Shown piece after piece: positions 46,101-58,100 of a stretch of 64,000 nt of DNA. How positions within the stretch are numbered: the first letter of the stretch is position 1; each line of letters starts with the position of its first letter. The translations under genes and the position numbers were made by a program. This DNA is from Branchiostoma floridae (taxonomy: Eukaryota; Chordata; Leptocardii; Amphioxiformes; Branchiostomatidae). Under the pieces are notes generated by a model. The model was not told where the DNA came from. It worked only from the letters and a program-made list of their open reading frames with translations, and made no database searches. Where the stretch lies: the NCBI RefSeq assembly GCF_000003815.2, contig NC_049992.1, positions 8,741,671 to 8,805,670 of the forward strand. Direction: 5' to 3'.

Positions 46101-49100
46101 TTTGACTGCCCTGGTATGTCCTTACCCCCAAAACATGTGCTGACGTAATTCTGGCTGCTGAACAGAAGTGGAGGTGCTAAAAGTAGGGCTGCAGTGATGC
46201 AGCAGTTTTGGGTGTCGCCTGATAGTGATTGATCGCTTTGTGTCATCATGCTTTATCTGACAGGAGTTTCAGTGTATTGACAAGTGAAACAGAAATAAGT
46301 TTAGCCTGGGTACATCTATCCAGTTTTGTATTTGAAATGTTATGATCAGGGCTCGAAATACTATTTTCTGCATCCCTGCACTGGTGCAGGTAACATTGAA
46401 CATTACCTGCACCAGACAAATTTTACCTGCACCACTCTAAATTTAGAGGTATGGGTCATACTAAAATTGTTCAGGAACCATTGCTATTTTTACTTTTATA
46501 CTTTATAGGTGGTAAAATTCAATGCAGCTAATAACAATCCACATACACCTACATCATAGGACATTTATGGGTAAAACCCAGTACATGGCCCAGTGTAGGT
46601 TAGGTGCAGGTAGACACCAGAAATACCTGCACAGCTTCAATTTTACCTGCACCAACCTGCATATGCAGGTGGTATTTCGAGCCCTGTATGATAGAAGCAT
46701 TGTTCTTCTTATCGATGAGAAAGCTGTGCTAATGTGACACAGCCATCTTGTAATTGTATACACTATTATGTAAAGGCTGCATAACAATCACCTTAAACCT
46801 TTTCAAGTGGAAAATAATGCAACAGTTTTGTGGCACCATCATTTGAAAAAGCAGATCATTGTCATAACTGTTTTTACTTGGACATAGTCAGCAAAATATA
46901 TTGTCCATTCAATTTATTGACACTGCACATTTCTCAAATTTCCATCATGTAGATTGTAATTAAAAACCATTGCTTAATTTAGCAGTCAGATTCAATGTCA
47001 CTGGCCATGTTAGGTCATGACATGTCCATTTAATTTGTTCACTTTCATATAAAAAAGAGAAAGATATCTGTATTTCGGAGTCTTTCATGCAGTTTGAAGG
47101 AATGAATATGTGTTAGATTATTGTTTTCTGTCCCGGTCCCATGTTGTCATGTTGCTCAATTTGTACTTTGAATGCCTAAGACTGTAAGAGCAAAGGAAAT
47201 AACTTTGTATTGTATGGCCTTAACAGGAAAGAAAGCTTTCATCATGTTTTAAGATGTAGTCAGATGGCATATATCAGGGAGAATGACTTGGAAATGTAGC
47301 AACACCAACTGATTTTATCACGCTCTGCATCTATAAAAGCTTTATAAAACCTCATCACACTGCCTGAATCAATTTATTTTATCATCATATCTTGATAAAA
47401 GGGCATTGCACTGTGTGTGCAATTTTTCTTGGCATTTCTTTGACAAGGCAACATGTGGTGCATTTGACAGATTATTCTACAGGGTTGGGATGAGATGGGA
47501 GAGACTTGAACAATAAACAAAAAGTATATATACATTATACTGAAATGCTGTAGAACAGTTTAGATACAGGTCCAGAATACCGTAATATCATACCAATAAC
47601 AAAACAGACACATATTGCATAAAAAGTAGTGTTGAATTAGGTGAGACGTCTGTTTTTTCATTCCTCTTTCATAGATCCCATACATTAGTAGCTATGTGAT
47701 GATTACCTCCATGAAAAAATGGAGGTATAGTTTTGAGTGTGTCTGTGTGTGTGTGTGTCTGTGTGTGTGTCTGTCTGTGTGTCCGCATATTGTGGTCAGC
47801 ATAACTTGAGAATCTCTCGATGGACTACAATGATATTTGGTATGTGGGTAGGGGTTGGGAAGACGAAGGTCAAGGTCAATTTTGGGCCCCCTGGTGTGTG
47901 ACCTTGGTACTGCAGCGCAACTTCCGGTTTTGCTATCTCGGTGTTCTGAACATGCTATGGTCAAGATTTTTAAGTATTAAATAGCTCTTGTGCTCAGGAA
48001 AAAATGACATAAGTTTGGGCCCCCTAGCGTCTAGTTTTGGGATAGCAGGGGCATTTTTGTCAAAAACTTCTGACGAGGATAACTCAAGAAGGGAATAACG
48101 GATTTTCATGATTTTTGGTATGTAGGTACCTTAGACAATGTTGTACAAGATAAAATACTAATTATGCAAAATAGGAGTACATTTGCATAATTAATGAGAA
48201 TATTCTATCATAGCAGTTTTTTCAATGTATCTCTTGTCCCGGACGTGATATGGTCGTGACATTTGGGTGGTAGATAGCTTTTAGCGTCATGACAAAGTGG
48301 GGCAAGTTTCAGTCACCTAACATTCAATTGTGGAACTGCAGGGGCGTTTTTGTCAAGACACTCCAAAGAGGATAACTGCAGAAAGGAACGACGGATTGCC
48401 TGCATTTTAGGCATGCAGGTAGCTTAGGCAAAGATGTTCATAATGATATACATGTTATGCAAATGATGACTGAATTTGCATAATTAATGAGGAAATTGTA
48501 CAGTTCCATTGTTTTCAATAACTGGACCTCAATACATGTAACACATGTTAATTATGATAGGTGGAATATAAGCAGATACCAAATATGGTAATGAGGAACT
48601 TATTTGCATAATTTATGTAAAAATTGCAAAACCTCTTTATGATTAATAATGGGAATTTTATAATTGTGACATGTGAACGTTAGTCAATGATTAACAACAC
48701 CATGCATACATTATGTTAATGTCTTAGTCAATTGCATGAAATTTACGAAAGCTTTAAATTTTCATGGAGGTATGAGGTCGCCGAACTCTAGTTTCAGGCT
48801 GTGTTGCTCACAGTTTAGCTACAGATCCAAAATACCTGAATGTCATACCAATAACAACTTCAACTCATATTGTACAAAATTTATTTTTTCATCCATTCCC
48901 CATACATAAGTAGCTATGTGATGTATCAACTTGTTGACTAAGTTACAATAAGTAAACTAATCTTTACTCTTTATTTTATTGCCCTACAGCAGTAGTTCCA
49001 GAAGTAGCAGTAGTAGCAGTAGTGACCGATCACTCAGGAAGGAGGGAAGAAGAGATAGACAAATAGACAGATATGAGAAGCTGGAGGAGCCACGGTCCTA

Positions 49101-52100
49101 CGGACTCTGTGTCAGGAACCTACCTGTTAGATCTTCAGGTGAGATGACACACCTGTGGATTGCACATTCACAAACGAAACTAGTTTTAACAACTCTGAAC
49201 TGTGCTTCCTGCCAGTCTAACCTTTGTGGTCATCTTTCCACTCACCTCCTACCACTCTACTGACAGCGTATTCTAGTAACTACGGACACAGTTCAGTTCA
49301 GTTTACTACGGACACAAACATACGTAAAACATAGACACAGAGTGAATAAAAGGCCTAGACAATTGTGCCCAATAAACATAGAATATTTTCCCATTACATC
49401 TTCAAATGATAGTTTTTTTTTTTATATATAGCATGAGTTGTTGCTTTAAAATTGTACCAAATTGCTAACTCAGTGGGATTGATAAATTTGCTACCTTTTT
49501 GTTATGGAACTACTATATACTATGTACTACTATGTGTCAATGCAGAAACACAGATGAACAGTTATGGTAAAAAAAATTATCTCGTTGGGATATTACAATA
49601 AAAACTGTTTCCACTTTACAGACACTAGCTTAAAGGATGGACTGTTCCATGAGTTCAAAAAGCATGGCAAGGTCACTTCTGTCCGCGTGGTCGGTTTGGG
49701 GGAAGACAGATACGGTCTTGTGTTCTTCCGACGGACCGAGGACAGGGACAAAGCCATGGATGCATCCAAAGGAAAACTGTTCTTTGGTGCACAGATGGAA
49801 CTATCTATCTGGGACGGCCCAGGTGAGTTACTAGGAACCTTTTTGAACTGTTTGCTTTTATTTTTCATTGTTTTGATCCAGCGAAACAGTGTTTTTGTGC
49901 TACAATATTGTGTAGGCCACAAAATTAAAGCATAGACAAAACCTCCAGTCTACTTTTACCGTAAAATAAGTCATAGTAATAATGTATTACAGTATTTCTT
50001 CCAGCTACTAGTATTTCTTTTAGCTTAAGAAGTGTTTCATAAACATTCTGATGTTGATCCAGTACAGCATAAAGCAAAGGCAAGAATATAAAGTATGCAT
50101 TAACATAATGCATAAAGGAGGACATACAGTACATGCAAAACAGTAAACCCCAAATTTAAATCATTTCTATAGGTTGCAAGACCAATGTTCATTGATACAT
50201 CCTAGCTCAAAAATTTTTTAGATTCTACTATTCATTCTATTTAGTTTACTGCCTAGAAGTGGTCAAATAGTCTTGCATTGATCAAACCCGTAAAAAAAGG
50301 AGTCCCTTAAGAAGCTGTCACATTTCTTTTGTACCAAAACCTTGGTGAAATTTTATGTAGGAACTAAATCCAGGGATATTGCAGCCAATATGTCGATAAA
50401 TGTCACTCTAGAAAATTGATTTTGAAACTAGATCTAATACTTTCATTTCCTCCTACCCCCCTCCCTACCAACTTGTACAGAAGAAGAGCGAGAGGGTGAC
50501 TTGAGACCAAAGGAGGAATTATTCGATGAGTACCATCCAAAAGCGACGCGGACGCTGTTTATCGGAAACCTTGAGAAATCAACATCATACTCAGACATCC
50601 GTAGTGCGTTCGAAAAGTTTGGGGACATTGTGGTAGGTACACTAGTTCGTCATCAGTAATTGAAAAAAAGGTAATGTTGCAATGATAAAGGGTGTAAGGT
50701 AACTGTAATAGTAAAGCACATCCTTAAAATTCAGTTTTGTCAGAATCCCTCTAAAGAATCTAATATCATAATTATATCCAGTATGTTATGTGATAGATAA
50801 ACTTAGTTAAAATTTAAACAGCTCAAATGCATGAGAAACTTGGCCAGAATCCTGACAACAATTAATATGCGGACATATTGGCACTTGCCTTCGTAGTGTG
50901 TTTATTGGTGTGAGTTTGCTTCACATTTTTGCTGCACTTGCATTTTGTATTGTTCCCGTGATTTCACTTCTTGTCTGCTGCACTTTTTCTTTTCTTTCTG
51001 CTGTTTGTTGTGATCATTCATTCCCTTGGAAAATAAGTTCCTTTTATACAGATCCCTAAATAGATCTACATAGGCTGATGTTTTAGCAAAAAGGCTTCTG
51101 GAACATCAATATTTTTTATATAATCAGCTTCGAAATAAGATCCTTTCTACACAATCTAAATATAGAGGATAATGTTTTGGTTACACAGGAAAGAAGCAAA
51201 TGGTTCCTGAATTGTCAGCACTAATATAATTAGCTTGTGTAAAAGGGGCCTTATTTTCCAATGGCCTTCCATCACGATCACATCCCTGCTTGCTTTTGCA
51301 TTTATTGTTTGTCACTTGACTGACCCATTTAGTATAGTTGCACGATGTACGTTTTTTTACCACGCGCAGTACGTAGATATCACTGTAGCTAGCACCATAT
51401 TCAAGCAGCACGATTTGATAAGGTCCTAGCATGACATATAAACAGGCACCTGTCATTGGGGATGTTCCTATGATAGATTACAGAAATTCCCCCGAGGATT
51501 CGGTAATGATGGATATTTCTCTGGAGAAATTTTGACAGGTTGTATCATCAACTGGGAAATCCCAAGGGAGGTTTGAGATGATTAGGGGTGAAGAATGGCC
51601 AGATGAAATCTTTTTCTTGATTATTGGATCATTCAGAGAAATGAACAGAGGACAACTTTACATGTACCTTGCTGAGTTACCACTCACTAAAACATGGGCT
51701 ATATATACCAATTTTATTTCAGTATTCAGACTAAAACCATTATGCGATATTGGAATACCGGTATATCAACATAAAAACTGGATTTTGCATGTGTAAGTAC
51801 AGATCCTAAGCTATGTAGGTAGTCCGGACTATTAAAAGATTATATAAATACAAATTGCAGACATTCAAAGGCCCTTTTCAATGTTTCTTTTTGAAACATA
51901 TGTCCTCTTTGGAATCTAAGATAAACTTGTGCCCCCTAAGCCTTTACCATAATTTTAGTCTTCCCCTTTCTTCCATACATAGCTGAGAAGAACAGGATTA
52001 AATTGTTTAGGCCTATGAGATAAAGCAATCTGACAAGCGCGGAAGGCAATTTGACCTTTTGAAGGTCGTCAGACTGTAGCGTAGGTACGGCGAAGGGAAT

Positions 52101-55100
52101 ATAGATCTGATGTTGTCTGTGCACTTATTAATGAATGTTTTGAGTAGATTTAGGGTTCCGTTTTTTTTCTTTGAGTGTTGTTTGATTTAATTTCTTGTTC
52201 CTCGTTTTGGAGGTATTTGTTGGTTTTGATATTTATATACATATGTCATACATGCATGATCAGTTGGTAGCATCCTCGAGGGATTTTAAAAAGATTGAAA
52301 ATCATAAAAAGTCATTTGTAACAGAATTTTATGTCAGGCAGGATGACCACTTTGTGGGTCAAATTTTACGCAGTAAAAATTTTAAATGGAGGAAAGAAAT
52401 TTTCCCATCGGCTTATTTTCTTGGAGAGATGTTTAGGATTTTGAAGATTTCAAAAATGATCTCTTCATATGGACCTCTTGTCAGCATTATTACGATGCTT
52501 CATGTTTCTTTTTTCCTTCCACAGTTTTCTCATCTCAGCTCTTTTTATATTTCATTTCATGTGCTTCCTGCATCTCTGATCTGCTTCCTCGGCCCCACAA
52601 CACTCGCGCCCGCCCGCCCGACATTTCGCTTCGATCTGATCCGACCATTCAGACCCACTCAACCCTGCTCCACTCTGGTTCCCAACAGGATATCGACATC
52701 AAGAAGCAGCCCAGCGGAAACTCCACCTACGCCTTCCTGCAGTACATGGACATCACCAGTGTCGTCAAAGCCATGCGTAAAATGGACGGGGAATTTCTCG
52801 GGAAAAGTAGACTCAAGGTAGAGAAGATAACAAAAATGTTTCACAAATTGTGGATGCAGAAATGGCTGGCTGGGGTTAGTCAATTACCACAATACCACAT
52901 GACTGGGTGGATGTATGTTCTCTGTTACTACATAGGCATCACCATTGTCGTCCAAGCCATGCGTAAAATGGACGGGGAATTTCTCGGGAAAAGTAGACTC
53001 AAGGTAGAGATGACGTTCTTGGGAAGATTAAAAAAAGTGTTGATGCAAAAATCACTGGCTGGGGATAATCAACCACATGAGTTAATCAATTGAAAAATTA
53101 AAGGGCATCTATAGCTTTGACATCAGTGTCTTCAAAGCTATGCGTAAAAATTTACTAGAATAGAGGGTGAATTTCCCAGAAAAGTATACTCAGGGTAAAG
53201 GTGATGTTTGGGGAAAGATAGCAAAAATGTTCCAGAAATTGTGGATGCAAAAATGGCTGGGTCAATAGACAGTACCGTGTGGGTTTTCATTCCTATAAGT
53301 TAATCAATTGACAAATAAAGGGCATCTGTAGCTTGGACATCAGCATCATCCATACAATGTGTAAAATGGACAAAAGGGAATTTCTCGGGAAAAGTAGACT
53401 CAAGGTAGAGACGGCATTTGGAGGGAAGATAGAGTCCATTCCAAGACACCATGAGGGTTTTTAGGCGATATTTGTTTTTAGGCAAAAATGTTGCACAAGT
53501 TGTGGATGCAAAAATCAATACTACATTACTGCATGGGTTTTGTCTCCTATAAAATAAAGGGTTGTTACTGTGTCATTAAGGTCTCGCATCAAATGGCCCT
53601 TAGACTTGAGGTGAAGGTAAAGGTAAAGGTAAGAGATGATGGTTGTTGTGTCCCACTACTAATGAAGGTACAAAAATATATTTAAACAAAAAACAGGTCA
53701 GAATGTTAATTCATTGAGTATAAAAGCATGTCTGTGGCTTTGACATCAGTTGTGTATAAAATAGACAAGGAGTTTCTCTGGCAAATAAGAGTATTTCAAG
53801 CCTCGTTGCCATTCATGTGTCTCTCTTGAGCGGAAGGTTAAGAAATGTGTCAGAAAGTGTGGATAAGAAAAAGGTTCACTATCTGTTAAAAAATCTGTTA
53901 TAAGCACATCTGTATGGCCAAAGGTAGGAATTGACATGGTAAATCATGAATAAATGGCTTTTCAGTTTCCTTTTTTTTGAAAGGAAGAATACACAAACAT
54001 ACAATGTATTCACTTCTTGCTTGTAACTGTAAGATGAGAACCAGTCTCCTCTGTTCTGCTGTCCATTTCATTAGCTGTGAATTATTTAGTAGATCTCGGG
54101 CTCAGATGCAGCATCCATCCGTTATTAATGGTGGATTTAAGGGTATTGCTCTCCGGCATTTAATTTCTCTTGGTGTGTGCTAATGTGGAGTCACTTGTGT
54201 GTACTAATGTAGAGGGCATTATAGCATGTACGTTAGATTAATCTGACGGATCGTTCTTTACATCCCTTGTTGAAATGCGTTTTCCATCTCGCCTTATTGC
54301 AAAGCATGTCACGCACAGTACAGTAAGCTCAGCTGCATGTAAGCTTGCTATTTCCAGTAAAAAGAAGCTTTGGTGCTACCTGGAACCCAAGCTATTAAAA
54401 CACTTAGGATTAAGGGGGATACCGTTGTTCGAAGGATAACATAAGGTAAACATGCCCAATATTTCAAAGGGAATTGACGTGAGATTTAAAGAATTAATGG
54501 AAACTATAAGAGCCAGCTGTGCAAATCATGAAACTGGAAATTAAGGGTCACTTGTGGAGAAATATAGTGTAGAGTTAGCCATCTATGTAGCTTTTGCATA
54601 CTAAAAACATGTATTATATATATATAATATAAAGATATTATCTTTAAAAGCCAGCTGTGCGTACCATGAAACTTGAAATACATTTGTGGGATTTTGAAAC
54701 AAAATGAAGGCCGCTTGTGAAGAAATATAGTTCAGAGTTAACTATCCGCATATCATGTGCACAATAAAGATATATAATTCAATGGCTGAAGACTTTAACA
54801 GCACAAATATTATTCAAGCGTGAACCACCACTATTTAAGCATCGGGTTTCATCTTCTAATGCTTCTGGTTCAGTATAAATCAGAAGGGAATCCTCTGGAA
54901 AAAGAAGACTTTTTGGAAGGGACTTTGAGTTGTGAAACGACCCCTAAGCCACAGCCTGCGGCAGGGAATATTGGCTTGGCCAGTTGTCAGGAGATTATGG
55001 ATGCTGTGTATATCTAGCTGGGAAAGAATCCGCCTCTTGTATTACGGTTAGAATTGTTTTCAATTTAAGGTGTAATGTATCCAACTTTTTTTCATTTGTA

Positions 55101-58100
55101 GATTGCAAGTGGTAACCTGATTTGTTAGTTCAACTGTACATGTGATGTTGAATGTGAGATAGCATCGATGTTGGTGGATTTCGCCTGAAATGTCATTTTC
55201 CACTTGGTAAGCTGCATGTATGAAGGTTTGAAGGTCAATTTATGGAGGGAATGAGATAAAGCTGTCTTTGTTAGAGGTCTTTTTGAAGCATTGATGTGGC
55301 GATTGGATGGAATGTTATCCATAGTCGGGAGAAAGGTGACTCACAAATAATGGTGGGGTATTGATTTGATTGTTCGTATGTTCCAGCTGGTAGGGCCTGC
55401 TACGTAGTTCCGATACGGTTACGCCATATCGCCATTGATCTATGCATTGACTGCCTTTACCTAAGGTTTAGACTCAGACTCAATTTGTAACTCCATGCCG
55501 TCGCCGTGTATGTAAGGAAGGTGGTGTAATATTGACCTGGATTACCATTTTGCTGAGACAGTTTTCTTGGAAGAGCATGGCTGAAAGAGTCGTGACTGTG
55601 CTCTCTTTGATATTAATGTTACTGCATTGTCGTTATGGTATGTTAGAGACTGCTGCGTGATCCATTGTTGCAATATTCTTGCTCGGATTGTGTCGTTGAT
55701 TTGGAGAGGATTGTGAAAGGATTTGAGTGGATGTGTGTTGTGGGTATTCTGTCTTATTATTTCTGTGCGTTCACTTGTAAAAAAATTTTCAGTGGTCTTT
55801 TGGAAAAAGCTGATATATATTTTGACTTTGTAACCACAAATAGTCTGATATCTAGGCTTATTATAATTGATGAGTCTCTTTTGTCCTCTCTGGAAATTTT
55901 CCATTGATACCAGTCTAGAAAATTATGATATTGGGATTTTCTTCTATGCATTGCAACTGAATATTGACAGGTAAAAATTACGTTACTTGTGTTGAATAAA
56001 ACAACATGATTCTCTTGCTGTATTGATGAGTTTGTTGGTGTGTGTTTTCCAGCTGGGGTTTGGGAAGAGTATGCCATGTAACGTGGTCTGGCTGTGTGGC
56101 ATGTTGGAAAGCATGACGGAGCAACAGCTGGGAAGACACTACTCGCGACACGGAACAATCAACAACATCGTGGTGGACCGACAGCGGTCCGCTTGCCTCC
56201 TGTTCTTCGAGGACACGGAAGCGGCGCAGTCGGCGGTGGGAGAGGCCAAAGCGAGGCCCTTCATGGGGAGGAGACTTAAAGTAAGTACTGATTTTTATTT
56301 CGTTTAATTTAACATTTACTTGTGACAACACTTACACCATGTCACCGAGAATAAAAGAAGAAAACATCTAAAACACAAATTCATAGTAAAACAAGTAGTT
56401 TATAATCAATAGCTTGAAGAATATCTACCTTTGCATGCAGTTTTAGATTGTTACTGGCAGATGATTTACATGATCAGTGCATGGACCAGTCCGAAGGTTC
56501 CATTCAACTGATGTATTTAGCATCCTCTGTAGCATACATGAACTTAACCTTTGTTATGGCTGCATAAGTTATTAAGAAACAATAGACAATGTATGTAGTA
56601 TATTTTCCTGTAAGAAATTTACAAATTTGGACACAACCATCGGTATTGTGGAAAGAAAATATTGGGAAAAGGGAGGCCTGAAGGAAAAACCGTTTGGACA
56701 TCTTGGTGTGAGATGTACCAGTATTGATGTCCTGTTATCTCGCGTTTGCAGGTTGACTTCGCCAACCGTGATAGCCAGCGGGCGTTTTTCAGCTCCATGG
56801 AGCAGTCTGGTCAGACCGTAGATCGTGAGCCCCGCAGATTTCTGTACGAGGGCGATCCGCCGCCGCCGTACGAGAGATTTCGGGAAGCAGGCGCAGGGTG
56901 AGCAGGATCTTCTTTCTCTCCTCCCAATAATGTGATAGATCCAAACTAATGAGGTTTTCTGTTTGAAGAAAAGCCAAGCATTAAACCTGGCTTAGTGGAC
57001 TTGACAAAATTTGCAGTAAACCGGTTTTGTGTTTTCATTTATCTTATATCTGATATTAATTTCAAACATTATAGGCTATAAGTCTCCCATTTTTCATGTC
57101 TGTCTTCACTGCTAAGCGAGAACTGAAATTTTAATTAAACCTGTTTTGTGTAGTATCGGAGAAGATGTGATGGCTTTTGCTCTGAACTTACAGTCAAAAA
57201 CTGCAATATGTATTCTACCCACACATGAGCTTTCATCCTAATGATAGGTTGGTTAGTTGTCAAATTTGCTCTAATTTCCGTTTTCTTTTCTTCAAGCAAC
57301 AGAAGAGGGTCCTTCCCAGTCGATGCTCGGACAAACAGTCGTGGTGCGTACGCTTTCTACGACAACGGTCGAGGACAGGGAGACTATCCCATCTTGCCCC
57401 GGAGACCGCTTTACTCGGGCCGAGGTCGCGAGCAAGGTTACGAGGAATACTACGATTACCGGACGGCGTATCCCCCCGACCGGCGGCGGAGGTATCCAGA
57501 TGACTATGAAGGGCCAGAAATGTATTACGCGGACTCTTACGAACAGGAATTGCGTGAGTACACCGGGTATCGCCAAAGAGAAAGACGAGCAGGCAGCGAA
57601 GACGGTTACAGCCAGAGAGAGTCGTACAGCCCACAGTCGCGCCCCAGAAGTAGAAGTCACAGTCGCAGTCCGGGACGAATGTCATCATCGCGGGAAAGAA
57701 GAAGTCACAGTATCGAAAGCCGCAGCGTGGATTCGCGTCGCCCTGCCCGTAGTCCAAGCACCGACAAGCAGAGCACCCAGAGTAGAAGTCCCGTAGGTTC
57801 CTCAGAGGATAAGAAACCAAGGAAAAAGGAGAAGAAAGACACCATCCTCAGTCCTGATGCCAGCCCAGCCCGTTCTAAGAGCCCAGTTCCTGTCAAACCA
57901 TCTAAACAGGAAACCAAGAAGCTGAAGAGTAAGATCATGAACCTTAGCAAGGCAAAAAGCCCAGATGCTGCTCCTGCACCCAGCCGAAAAGCAAAACTAC
58001 CTGTTGAAGAGATTCTGGAGAAACCAGAAAGATATCGGGTCGAGAACGAAGAAGCTGAACAGATGGTGTATAAGAAAAGCAAGAAACATCTGCAAATGGA

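Noticed and set aside
45707-46249. 180-codon minus-strand frame in SPEN intron 4
   Set aside because: Starts in low-complexity intron, overlaps the MITE end, no recognisable domain or splice context.
52195-52821. 208-codon plus-strand frame
   Set aside because: Mostly AT-rich intron 7 and out of the SPEN phase across exon 8; no domain.
57260-57820. Overlapping minus and plus frames of 122-186 codons at the start of the giant exon
   Set aside because: Wrong frames over SPEN exon 11; the phase-correct frame continues from exon 10.
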